64,000 nt of DNA from Prostheceraeus crozeri (taxonomy: Eukaryota > Platyhelminthes > Polycladida > Euryleptidae): contig CAJQUW010016970.1 in assembly GCA_907163375.1 (NCBI GenBank), positions 1-64,000 on the forward strand, written 5' to 3'. A program made the position numbers and the translations under genes. This document shows, one piece after another, positions 24,420 to 35,330 of the stretch (positions are counted from its first letter, which is position 1; each line of letters starts with the position of its first letter). The notes under the pieces are model-generated. The model had not been told where the DNA came from and did not search any database. It was given only the letters and a program-made list of their open reading frames with translations.

Positions 24420-24682
24420 GTACGTATGCAGCTATCGTCATTGTGAAGTATGGACATCATTTCTCTTCATAATGTTGACTGTATTATGTGAATGAGGTCT
24501 AAACTGCGGTGCGCAATATATTCTCGAATCTCAAATGATCGGTTCCGGTACCGATGCTTTGAAGAGAAGAATGTATCGGATTTCGTGGCAAATAAGTGTG
24601 CCCAGACTGATGCGCAGTCATAAAGTGCGCAAATATTGAGCGAGTATTGTCATACTGTCTTACTGAAGCCTTTTCATCCATT

Positions 24683-25039
24683 TAGGTACACGGTCTCCCT
24701 CCTAATGTTGGACCACGACCTTCGATTTTGCGCCATCGACTGCTACCTCGCTGGTAACTCATCTCTCTCCCGCCGTCTCTGAGTTCTCGAATTTCTTCCC
24801 CACACTCGTGGCTGCCACTTTTTCAATCTTCTGGTTCATCTATTGTCATTTCTTCTTGTGAGATGACCTGCCCAACTCCATTTCAAACTTTTCACTTCGG
24901 GGACATCCTTCACTTGTGTTTTTCTTCTCATTTCTTCTTTTCTTATTCTCTCCCTTCTTGTGACTCCTAGGATTCTTCCCTCCACCGCTCTTTGTGTCAC
25001 TAAGCTTTTCTTCCATCCTTCAGGAGAACCATAAGTCAT
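24683..25039 (-). mobile_element. LINE relic (RT C-terminal region)
   Basis: The minus frame 25039-24836 reads VTQRAVEGRILGVTRRERIR, then KEEMRRKTQVKDVPEVKSLK, then WSWAGHLTRRNDNR. This is the widespread 'QRAMERxMLGxxxRDxxRNxxIRxxTxVxD..LKWxWAGHxxRRxDxRW' tail of a large LINE group. After a stop the next frame reads DELPAR...MAQNRRSWSNIRRE, the usual continuation. 5'-truncated and frameshifted. Confidence 0.8.
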
Positions 25040-25654
25040 TCATGCATTGTCATACGAATCGCATTGATTATGAAAATTGAACACATCGAATGAGAGTGAA
25101 ATTTTCACAATAGTCACTATTTAATTGCTGAAGAACATAATAACAGAAACTTTATATGTTGTCATAAGAGGACTGGGAAATCATCGTTTCATAGACCTAG
25201 TTCAGAATCAGGCAATGCTTTGTTTTGAGAGCACAAACATTTCCAACGATCGATCCCTTTGTCGTGATCTCATCTAACTTATTGCTAACTGTTGAGAAAC
25301 ACTGCTCACACTGTACCGAAGATGGTTTTATGGTCAGTAATGATTTCTGAAGAAATTACCAGATAGAAGAGTAAACTACAGAAGAAAGCGGACTGAGATG
25401 CGGCTTGTCTCTTATCTCACCAGACACAGATCCGCATGAAGGAACACTGACGTCGATAAGTTTCATCACATGATTCTCACAGTGATTTCTTTCACCAACC
25501 AAGCGTCGGGAACCTGTACGCATATTGCAGTCTGGAGAGATGTATCTTTGATGGGTGATTTTTGACAGCATTTGAGTATGCGCTGACATGAGAAACGTCA
25601 AATTTATTTTGATGCCATGGCCGTGTTTTTTCTTAATTCTGACATCCAACAACG

Positions 25655-26495
25655 TGTATAGAAAAGCAAGTGCAAAGGACCGATTCATATATTTCAAGAC
25701 AAAGTGACAGTTAAAATCAGAGCACGAGGCCTTTCGTCTGCTCTAAGTCGTGTTTTGACGCGGAACTGATGTTAATCACAGAAACATAACTTAATAACAT
25801 GCAGAGTGAGACAAGGACAATAACATGGACGGTAAGTGGACAGCAATCAATGCTATTTCTATGGCAACCCAAGGCCAATCACGAACTGCTTCTGAACGCA
25901 GAGGTCAGTAGCAATCGCTTGGATGGCCAGAGCCTCCATGAAACAAAGCACACTTCTGACATCGGATCTGCACAAAATCTTAAAGCGCTCTCTGACGCCT
26001 GAGAGGTCACATCCGTTGGCACGTAATTGGCGAGCAAAAGAGCTCTCGGGCAAAGACTTGGATCGAGGAGGAGCACTCCTCCCTTTCAACAACCACTTGG
26101 GTATATGCTCCTTGACCCGTTCACCCAAGGATCATTCCATTCTGCCAATGTACTTGCTACTGCAAGGGCACTCAAATTAATAAATAACTTTAGAATGAGC
26201 TAAAACAGGAAGTTTATCCTTGTGCGAACTAGCCGGAACACGAGAGATCGAAAATGTAACAACCGGCTTCACTACCGGGAGTCCGAATAGAACGCTTTAC
26301 AAACTGAGCTGTTCCATCACCAATAAAAGGGAGCTTCATATGAACAATGTCGTTATTAAGTTATGTTCCTCTGATGAACACCAGTTCCGCGTCAAGACAC
26401 GACTGAGAGCTGACGAAAGGCCTCGTGTTCTAATTTTAACTGTCACTTTGTCTTGAAATATATGAATCGGTCCTTTGCACTTGCTTTTCTATACA
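25655..26495 (-). mobile_element. Penelope-like element relic flanked by 144-bp inverted repeats
   Basis: Left arm 25655-25798 and right arm 26352-26495 are inverted copies with few mismatches. Paired blocks include GTATAGAAAAGCAAGTGCAA, ACGAGGCCTTTCGTC, GACGCGGAACTG and CATAACTTAATAAC. The unique part between them holds a GIY-YIG-type coding relic on the minus strand. Penelope-like retroelements can carry direct or inverted terminal copies of themselves, which fits this arrangement. Confidence 0.72.
25859..26167 (-). pseudogene. GIY-YIG endonuclease domain of a Penelope-like element
   Basis: The minus frame reads FECPCSSKYIGRME, a stop (TGA at 26132-26134), then SLGERVKEHIPKWLLKG and an open frame to 25859. 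The C-P-C...KYIGRxE[R]SLGERVKEH pattern, with a Tyr-Ile-Gly-Arg core and a downstream Glu-Arg-x-x-x-His, is the C-terminal GIY-YIG nuclease of Penelope-like elements. No reverse transcriptase domain is present nearby, so it is a fragment. Confidence 0.7.
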
Positions 26496-26790
26496 AATTG
26501 TGCAGCGGGTCAAATTTCTTCAAGAGTCCTACAATGTGGTACCGTGTAGTATTCGAAGTAGCAGGGAAAACGACAAGCGTTTCCTATGAAATTATATGGT
26601 AGCATTGCATGGTTAGGCATGGAACAAAACTCATGAACAGGTACAATGGAGTACACGTGATAGTGGCCTTATCAATTGCGCAAACACAATGCGACGTACC
26701 ATACTGTGCATGTAGAAAACCCATCACCGGTGAAAGTCAGGACAATAAACAGTTACTACTAATCATGTAGAAAATGCCACGATAAAATGC

Positions 26791-27145
26791 ATTAGAAAAT
26801 CTGGGAATAGGCCAAGTGTTTATATTGATAGAAAATATAAAAAATGTACGAATTAGAAAAATTATTACAAACTCCGATACGTATTTCATTGACCACCGGT
26901 CAATGTCATCAGGGAGTATAAAAAGGTTCATGACTTCATAGTTTTATAGTTTACGTTAGTACAAATTTCAAAAAGATATTGAGAAGGGCCTACAGATTGC
27001 ATTTAGCAAAATAAGAAATCTCTGTAGTCTTCCATCTCAGATATATATAGGATCTCAAATATCGGAGTTTGTAATAATTTTTCAAATTCGTACATTTATA
27101 TTTTCTATCAATATAAACACTTGGCCTATTCCCAGATTTTCTAAT
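26791..27145. repeat. Inverted repeat, arms of about 88 bp
   Basis: Left arm 26791-26879 and right arm 27060-27145 are complementary with few mismatches. The arms contain GGAATAGGCCAAGTGTTTAT and AATTATTACAAACTCCGAT-type blocks. The spacer is 180 bp. Outside the arms a direct repeat AGTTACTACTAAT occurs at about 26752 and 27151. It is AT-rich, has no ORF and looks like a foldback MITE. Confidence 0.75.
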
Positions 27146-27641
27146 TATAGTTACTACTAATAAATTCATGTAAAATGAATATGTAAGGAAGCAATTATGT
27201 TCAGACAGAAAATATTTGTATGTATAGCAATGGCCATCTCAACATGCCGGTTCTCGGGAAACCAATTTCAGTACTCCCGGTTTTTTGGAGAACTGGCTTC
27301 GAAGTGGCACCGGGAGTAAATACTAGTAGGTGTATTATAAATAGAATAATTAAATATTGAGTTGCATCCTCAATTGAAAAATGGAAACATACCTGAATAG
27401 CTGCTATTTCATCCAATATCAGGAATCATCAGGAGGCCTAGTTTACATGTCTCAGCATCGACACTGCTCCTTATTTAAAGTTGCAGCTAGTCATGTCCGG
27501 GAAAATTTTCATTCATTGAATATAACTTTAAACGCACTACTGGCAAATCGAAGTGGTACCAGGATTAAACCCTAGTCTAAACTAAATGTTAACTGTATTG
27601 TAATCTGTTGCAGGGAAGATAATTGCTGATATTGTTTGCAG

Positions 27642-27734
27642 ATATTGGTTCACACGAAGTGGTATACAGGCAAAGAGAAGGATCACTACAACAAGGAGAC
27701 TGCTACATCATGGAACGACCGTGAACTGCTTTCC
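27642..27734 (+). CDS. ADAM17: ADAM17-like, catalytic domain exon
   Basis: Acceptor TGTTTGCAG and donor GTGAGT, phase 0 both sides. It encodes residues 214-244 (ILVHTKWYTGKEKDHYNKET, then ATSWNDRELLS), matching the ADAM17 segment that carries 'HYN' and 'W-D-V-K-x-L-L'. Confidence 0.93.
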
Positions 27735-27920
27735 GTGAGTTATTTTAAATCCTGGTCTTACTTTCATGCTCGGATTAGTAACGACAAATATTGGTTTGTT
27801 TCCGGGGTTTTGATCACAACAACAGCTGTGTGACTACAAAGAAATAACAATACTTTCATTACAATGCTTCTATTTTTAGATCCTCTTTATCCCCTTGTTG
27901 ACAAATTGATTAATTTCCAG

Positions 27921-28056
27921 GCCTTCGATAGAGAAGATTACTCTGACTATTGTCTTGCTCACCTCTTCACATATCAACGATTCAATGCTGGAACTCTCGG
28001 TCTTGCATACATCGCCTCCGATCGTATGAATGCTCCTGGAGGCATCTGCAGTTCAA
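27921..28056 (+). CDS. ADAM17: ADAM17-like, catalytic domain exon
   Basis: Acceptor TAATTTCCAG and donor GTAAGC. It encodes residues 245-289 with CLAHLFTYQRFNAGTLGLAY and ASDRMNAPGGIC, almost unmistakable for ADAM17. The exon ends one base into a Thr codon completed 6.8 kb downstream at 34884. Confidence 0.96.
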
Positions 28057-30465
28057 GTAAGCTGTTCTGTGATCATAGTGTTGTTTTGTATTATCAGAAT
28101 GGACTCTTGTGCATTGTCTTCTACATGTCTGTATTCGCCTGTAATTACTCACACTGAAATAATCGCGATCAAATGTCAGGAACTGGTAAATATATACTTT
28201 CTCAACTGGATTTCACAATATTCTCTAAGCGTATGTACATGAAGGACAAACTGCTAAAGAAAAGAATTATAAAGTTGTTCCACTTGTTTTCCATGATTCT
28301 TCAATTTCTTAGTCACAATCCTTTGGATGAACTCATAGCTTCTTCTGATCCATTTAAAGAGCAGGATTGCTGCATGCATCATGAATACATCATCACGGCA
28401 ATTATGATGACTTGCTCTTATTCCACGTATATAGTCGGTTGGACCTCATTAAGAGTGCAACATTCGGCTTTGTGTGCTGACGATGCAATATGAAGAAGTC
28501 AAATTTGAAAGCTGTCTCAGTTTCCGTCTTCGGCATGGGCGAATTTAGTGTCTCAAGGCTTCATGGAATGACTTCGGTGAAGTCTATCATATCAATGTCT
28601 CACTCATCGCTATACGAACAGGCACTACATCGCCAGACGTACATCCAATATACTGTTCAACCCACAAAATTAGGATGTTTAACTCTTTCAGTTTGCTAGA
28701 ATTGAAGACTAATCCAAATCGATGGTGCTTGCTGGAACTTAGTAAGTAAGCAAACAGGAATTCCTAATACCTTACAGAGATAGTAAAAAAGTCGTGCGTC
28801 GCTTGCGGATTGCTGTAAATTCCATCAAAGTGATCCAATTGCCACGATTCATTCAGATTCGAAGAATTTAGATCATTGCGCACAAGTTTTCTCCATAATG
28901 TTTGTCCTTCCGATCATTATTAAAGAAGATAGCAGGCGCACGAAAATTGGTTCACCTGATGATTTCACCAACCTCCTCTCAGCATTCCTCACTGCATACA
29001 CTGACAGTAGCTAGACAGGGATGTTTGTTTTGTGTGTTCAAAGTGATGCTACAATACGCACGCCACTGACTGGTGGTGCCTCAAAGCCGGCTGACAGCTT
29101 ATTGTTTGAGTGTACCATTTCCAATGCAATGTACGACACATCATTTCTATGAGCACTGAAGGAGCATAGCCTAGTTCGCTATTTCTGTGGTCCAACCATA
29201 AGATGTACGTCTGAGCATCCTTTGTGCATTTATATGCCTTAATGTTCCTGTGGATTTTCTTCTAGATACCTCAATGTGACAGGTGAGGCTGGAAAAGTAG
29301 AAAATTGCACATTAAATGTAAGTCCAAATACTGGTGATCTGATGTGTGCATTGCGCATTGATGCTTTCGAATACAAAAATGCAGGCAGGATGAATCTACG
29401 ATATTCATGATGTCCTGTTCATGAACATTTTCTATCAATGAATACAAAGTTTGATCTTACTCTCACGTTATCAGATATCCAATCTTGTTCATTCATCAAT
29501 TCTTGCTGATGGGCTTTTGTGCAGCATTTTTTCTTGCGATTACATGTTAAATTTGCTGATAACTTTTAAGTCCTAAATTACCTTCCTCTCTTTATTGCGC
29601 TATTGACCCTCTTAGTTAAACAGAGTTTTTTGCATCTCGAATATGTACATGCATACGACTACTTATTATTATTGTTCTGTTTTAGACGTGAATGCACAAT
29701 GTGAGTACTTTGTCGATATTCATAGAAGCCTTGTCAAATGTTCACTTAATTTCTTTTTACATGTAGTCTTTTTAGTGTAGTGAATTCTCGCCAAGTATTC
29801 TGTAGGTATAGCCCGTAAATATACAGTTTAAGAGAACGCATTTTCCTCAGTACTAATCTTAACTATCATATTCTCGACTAGAAATTGTAAGTAATGAAGG
29901 GATGAAATATTTGAATCTGATCAAACAACAGATCTTAACCATCCTTGTAGCCAGTAAATAGGAAAACGTATTTCTTGGTTAAAGTGCTAGGATACTTCAG
30001 TAGGGCACAAAGGCTCGCATTCTTGCGCAAAGATTGAAAGAATTCTTTTCGGGATTGATGATAACGAATAATCTCTTGTTCACCACCATCAGTGTAATAA
30101 TAATGCCAAGCTTTTTGCATTCAATGCTGTGGAAATCTGATTACATATATAGATAGTGGTTTTCATTCAGAAGCCGACAGCACTGACCATTGTGTGAGAG
30201 AGAGAGATTCGTATATTTTCAAAAAATGGTAATCATTCATATACATTATATACCTTGCATGATCAATGTGTGATTGGAACAAATCAATGGCACAGATCTG
30301 CGTTTATAACAAGTAAAAAAGTCAAAAGAAAAGGTAAATACATACACTATACATTAAGTCAAAGAGCTAAGCAAGTACTCATAAGCCTAATTACAAGGTC
30401 ATGAAATCACAAGCTTCGATTATGCAGCATTGAACAGACCGGTGTTACGAGATTCAGTTTCCCTA
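28057..30465. other. Intron sequence, no recognisable gene
   Basis: Part of the 6.8-kb ADAM17 intron 28057-34883. It holds only short ORFs without motifs and a short GA run near 30197. A potential small exon after TTTCTTCTAG (29271) fails because it would bring an in-frame stop. Confidence 0.4.
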
Positions 30466-30667
30466 GGTTTTAGTTTCCGATCGGAAAATAAAACCAATTT
30501 TTTTTAGCAGGAGGAAAAAAATGATACCAGGTTTTATTATATTAAAAAACTAGAAGCCGCAACACCAGGGGAAAACCAGTGGGAAACTAAAACACACTTA
30601 AAAATGTTGGGTTTAATTTTCCTATCGGAATATTAAACCATGGTTTTAGTTTCCGGTAGGAAACTGA
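30466..30667. repeat. Cluster of short palindromes
   Basis: At 30466-30495 GGTTTTAGTTTCCGA is followed directly by its reverse complement with one mismatch. At 30610-30639 a similar palindrome (GGTTTAATTTTCC...) has about two mismatches. Half-units GGAAACTAAAAC (about 30583) and GGTTTTAGTTTCCGG (30642) lie between and after. They share the sequence GGTTTTAGTTTCC. Confidence 0.6.
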
Positions 30668-30686
30668 GACAGAGGGAGAGAGAGAA

Positions 30687-31678
30687 CTATAACACCGGGA
30701 TAAATGATTGCTGACGATTTTTCCTATAACAGCGAGGGACAATAAACATGGACGTATGACGTGATCGCTGAAGTTTTGGAGGCACGAGGTGATGTAAAAG
30801 ATGATCATCTCTCTCGAGTTGGTCAAAGATTTTCATTGCCGAAATTGTTCTTCTTGTGCTTATTAGAACAAATTGGTCACATTCGCAATCTATGCCACAA
30901 ATGATTCGATGAGCCCTTCTGCACACTGTCAATTTTCTCAGAGCACTTTTTGTTCAGTCCAAATACTAACGGAGCATTATACTCTAGTATGGACAAAACT
31001 GTGGCATTGTAAATCATTATGAGCTCCTTCTTACTTAAATATCTTTTTATGCGCTTTATGACGTAAAGTCTTTGGCAGGCCCTTTTGCATAGATCATTTG
31101 TAAACATATCCCAAGTCATAAAAAACATTATAAAAAACACCAAGAATCTTTAGATGACTTTGAAATTCAAAATCGGATGGAGGCATTGTCCACGATTTTC
31201 GATGGACGAGCATGCATTTTGTCTTCCCAGAGTTTAGCTTTAAACCGTGTTGTAGACACCATTGTTCGACATTGTCAATTTCTGATTTGATAGTTCCATC
31301 AAGATATGTAGTCGATTTCAGAGGTAAGGCTACGACAACGTCATCGGCATATTTCGACATCAAACTATCAGGGTGATCGGAGCTGAGCGAATTCATGTGA
31401 ATAGCAAATAAAAAAGGCGAGAGTTTCCCGCCTTGTGGCACACCTGAGTGGACTGGCATTGACGAACTCACTTCACCTCTCAATAAGACTCGCTGCCGTC
31501 GATTTTGTAAAAAGTCGCAGCACCATTGAATAAATCCTGAAGGTAAATTTGCGCTGATCAGCGAAGCAATCAAGTGCTGATGATCAAGAGTATCGAACGC
31601 CTTGGCCATATCAAACGTTATAATAACAGCGCCAACAAATTCAAAATGATTAATTATAGAAGTAATGTAGTCATGCAA
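30687..31678 (-). mobile_element. LINE reverse transcriptase relic, three frames
   Basis: Consecutive minus frames (31678-31094, 31143-30877, 30932-30687) read as an RT domain. Motif A is FDMAKAFDTLDH, motif B is SGVPQGGKLSPFLF, and motif C is KYADDVVV with the catalytic Asp pair. The thumb follows: RLYVIKRIKRYLSKKELIMI, NATVLSILEYNAPLVF, then RRAHRIICGI. The order and C-terminus suggest a CR1/Jockey-group LINE. Frameshifts at about 31130 and 30920 inactivate it. It is 5'-truncated at an AT-rich stretch (31690-31730) and lies in an ADAM17 intron. Confidence 0.88.
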
Positions 31679-31729
31679 ATAAATGTTGGCGTTTATTTAA
31701 TTAAAAAAAATTTATTTATTTTATTAAAA

Positions 31730-34187
31730 TTTAAGAAGACGTTCATGGCACGAAACGAAATTAGGCGTTATGTTACAAGTGCAGTCATGATTACAAATAA
31801 TTTTGTGTGACAAGCTCGGAAGTACACGATCTACATAAACAAAACGGATTTTTCGATGTTTGCGCAAGACTTGCAAGACTTCCGTAACTTGCAAGACGAC
31901 TGGGAGTATAACTTAAGAATTGCTGCTTTACTGATGTTGGGTGACAATGTACAAATTAATAGTAGCACGAAGCTCGTGCGCGAATGTAGGAAGAAAGCGT
32001 CAGTAGATCTCGGACTAATACTTAAATAGTGGTTTTTAATTCAGACGCCGGGAACAGCGACGATTGTCACCGTCTCTGGGACGACATCATGTAAATATGA
32101 CAGCACTGCATCACTACTATTGAAATTAATTATCAACCTCGGTATTAATTCATATTCCATTTGTACATAATAGAGTCTAGAGTAGTCAGCTCTACAAAGC
32201 CATAATGTTTTGCTGGATATTTTGTGGCATTCTACTAATCGATAGTGTCGATTAAAAGTATCATTAGAAATAATATTTCTATCGATCAACCATTTTTGAA
32301 TCAATATTTGTATTCTGTAAGTCGATTCATTCCAATTACGGTTCACATTCTGTTTCAACAATGTTGTGATAATGAAGTTGCATGATCTCCGTGTACATGC
32401 AATTGGAGCGGTAATACTAACTATAAATCAATAAATAAACAATACCTGACGTTGTGAATTCTCTATATGTACTTTCCACGTCTCAGTTTTCAATTCGATT
32501 TAATAATATTTCCCATAAATATACTAAATATCTGCTCAGCATTGTTGTATTTTCCTATAATGTGTTTTCTTGCATTATGCTATTTGATATCAAAATATCG
32601 CACGCATATTTTAGTCTTTCAGTGATAACATGTTGCCGAATCTCTCATCTGTTTGTAAAGAAATAGCTTCATAGGAAAATAGAATAACAAAAACTGAAAA
32701 GGATCTTTCGTAAATGTGAAAGCATGCACCCATTTCTTTCTGAGATGCCTATCTCAATCTGTCGTCCGAAAGTCGCACAGTTTGTCTTCTTGTAGTTCTA
32801 CGTGCATGCTGCAGAATTGGAGTGCAATTAAGTGTGATAACAAAGTTGCCAATGATCATTTTTGATATTCATGACCATTTGCCTCATGACGCGATATTGA
32901 AGAAACACCAACATGTTACCTACTTTACACAACTGTATATGTAGCATTGCAATGATATTGAACAACTGAAACTTGAGGTTCCTTATTTGATCATGTCTAT
33001 TCTTCCTCGTTTCCGTTTACTCTGTCAGATACTCACAATTATTTTATTTTCATGAATTTAGATATATCACAACTGACTATCATTTCTGATGAACGTTTGC
33101 TGTTTGGCACTTATGACCGTGAGGATTGAAGCTTATCTGCCGTGGCTTTCCATGTTTTCGCTTCCTTCACAACTCTACCGTTTCAACTATTTAAGTCTGC
33201 TTTGTCTTCGACGAAAAGCATAATCTGTCTGACTATCGCAGAGATAAACCACGTTTTTCATTCTCAACAGTTTTAGATTATTTAACGAGAGAGTAATTCA
33301 TATACAGTAGTTCAACAACTGTTTTTGAAACTTTGCACTTATGATATTTCCCGCAAACTTGCTTCGACATGCCTCCACTTGAAATTGGATATTTTGATGG
33401 ATATTTTGAAATGCGAGTGTATTTTTGTAAATGAAATCAATTGAAAACGCATCAAAGTTTCCAGCGTTACTTACACCTTGTTGAAAGTCAGGGCAAAATA
33501 CTAGGAACTTGACGTTGCGATAAAGATGGTTACTTATTATAAAAAATGCTGCAGCAGTCACCGATCTGAACTTCAGAGCTGTGCATTTGCAACAAAAGTA
33601 AGTTTTCTGTAATCTTCGAGAGCAAAGGAGGGTCAGATGCCTGAGACGCCCCCACTGCGGAAACATGGCCCTGAGAACCTTCCCTCGTGCATGTCTCCTA
33701 AGCGAATGATAGAGAGATAAATTCATCTGGTCCAATGTCCATGATTTTGGTTCCTAACTGTTGCATTATTTTGGCTTAGCTAGCACTAGGTGACTAGAAC
33801 CGAAACACTTTGCAAAGTCGGAGAAAGGCTCCTTTTACTCGTATCTGCATATTGCTTCACAAAAGTATTCGTATGCAAAATAAGTCAATCACCCAAGAAC
33901 GTCAGATGTCGAGTGGTTTTGAAACCATCCAACAGCAGTGTCCTACAGATTATGAAGACATTGAAGGCCATCATTTAATGAGAAAATTAGTCAATTTTCT
34001 ACTATGTGCTCCAATGCCTGATCCTGGTAGCCATGCAGTCAGCTGTAAGGCGAGCACTGGTAGAGTATGAGTCGAGATCCTTGCACCTGTTCGGAAGCGG
34101 TTCAGGAGTGTCCATTGACGGCGTGGAAGTTGAAGGCCTGATAGTGCACATGCAGGATCTGCGACCAGCAATTTGTTCTTCACATTA
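31730..34187. other. Intron sequence, no recognisable gene
   Basis: Several short ORFs (for example minus 32041-32361 and minus 33298-33735, 145 aa) show no domain or splice support. I see no RNA gene or repeat family here. Confidence 0.4.
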
Positions 34188-34395
34188 GTGGTCTCCGTGG
34201 CACAATGGTTATGTGCCTGGCTCAGCGATCTTTCGGTCCAGAGGTCGAACCCCAAATGTGTCATATTGGAAGTCGCCACGAAGGGCATCCGGACTAATAG
34301 ATCACAGCGCTCTAAATTAAAGTCAGATTAAGTCATCAATGTCCAAGCCTCTAGTATTGGGGAATAGCGGCGTTAAGCCATCATTCATTTCATTT
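34188..34395 (+). mobile_element. tRNA-derived SINE, family 1, plus copy
   Basis: The head GTGGTCTCCGTGGCACAATG, then GTTATGTGCCTGG...GGTCCAGAGGTCGAACCCC, has A- and B-box-like promoter segments of a tRNA. The body contains CGAAGGGCATCCGGACTA, ATCACAGCGCTCTAAATTAA and AGTCAGATTAAG. The tail is ATTCATTTCATTTTC. It shares its body with 17335-17572. Confidence 0.78.
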
Positions 34396-34883
34396 TCATT
34401 AGAGTCCGCCCAGGCGATCCGCCACGTTGAAGTCCGGTGGAGGTGGATTTAACAGTGTGAGCAGATTTCTGCCATACTGGAGCGCAATATTCTGCGGCTG
34501 AAGATTCTCGTCTCCAGATCTTCCCAAGAGATACTATTTGCCTGTGACAACTGACAAGTGAAAAATATTCAAGAAATATCTACGTTTGAAAGAGTTTTTG
34601 TAGCTACCAAACACACACCTTCCCTGTATTCCACCTTCAAAATGATTGGAATGTGAAACAATATCATTGGACAAGGTACTGCCTATATATATACATGTCC
34701 TCTGAAGAACCTTTACACTTTTCTGAGTACTAAGAAACACGACATCATAATCTGTCTTGTCTTACAACAATTTATGTTCTGCATGGCATCAAAAACTTTC
34801 TTTCTAGTGAAAACTCCCTGGCATGCACTTTTTCTTGTCGTCTTCATTGAGTATTTTCGAAACATTTTCTTCAAAATTTTCAG

Positions 34884-35272
34884 CACAATATTGCGGGAGA
34901 AGATCCAATGAAAGGTTCTACTGCTCCATCAATACGGGCTGGACAACTTTCCAAGATAGCTCAGGAAATACTCTGGTAACACTTGAATCTCATCTGGTCA
35001 CGAGTCATGAACTCGGACACAATTTCGGATCTTCACATGACCCAGACACTCCCGAATGCTCTCCCCCGCCTGAGAAAGGAGGAAAATATCTCATGTATCA
35101 ATACTCTGTCAGCGGATATGAACCTAACAATCATAAGTTCTCGCCGTGCTCACGACGAGCGATCGGGCGAGTGCTAGATCAAAAGGCTTCCAAGTGTTTT
35201 CAGAAGAGACAGAAAAGTTTTTGTGGCAACAGTCGACAAGAAGGCAATGAAGAATGTGATGCTGGAACTCTC
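34884..35272 (+). CDS. ADAM17: ADAM17-like, zinc-binding catalytic exon
   Basis: Acceptor ATTTTCAG and donor GTAAGT. The first CA completes Thr290. It encodes residues 290-419. The zinc-binding motif HELGHNFGSSHD is at residues 331-342 (35006-35041): three His ligands and the catalytic Glu332. The Met-turn follows in GGKYLMYQYSVSGYE. NNHKFSPCSRRAIGRVL and SFCGNSRQEGNEECDAGTL then start the disintegrin-like region. All residues required for an active metzincin protease are present. Confidence 0.97.
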
Positions 35273-35330
35273 GTAAGTTCGACTTTCCGTCTTATGCTCT
35301 CTTAACTCAGTTTTCCTGACACTCGTAATA

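Noticed and set aside
29271..29292. Micro-exon between TTTCTTCTAG and GTGAGG in the ADAM17 intron
   Set aside because: In the required phase it introduces a stop, and 28056 joins perfectly to 34884 without it.
33298..33735. 145-aa minus-strand ORF as a gene
   Set aside because: No recognisable domain, no promoter or splice signals; length is within chance for this window.
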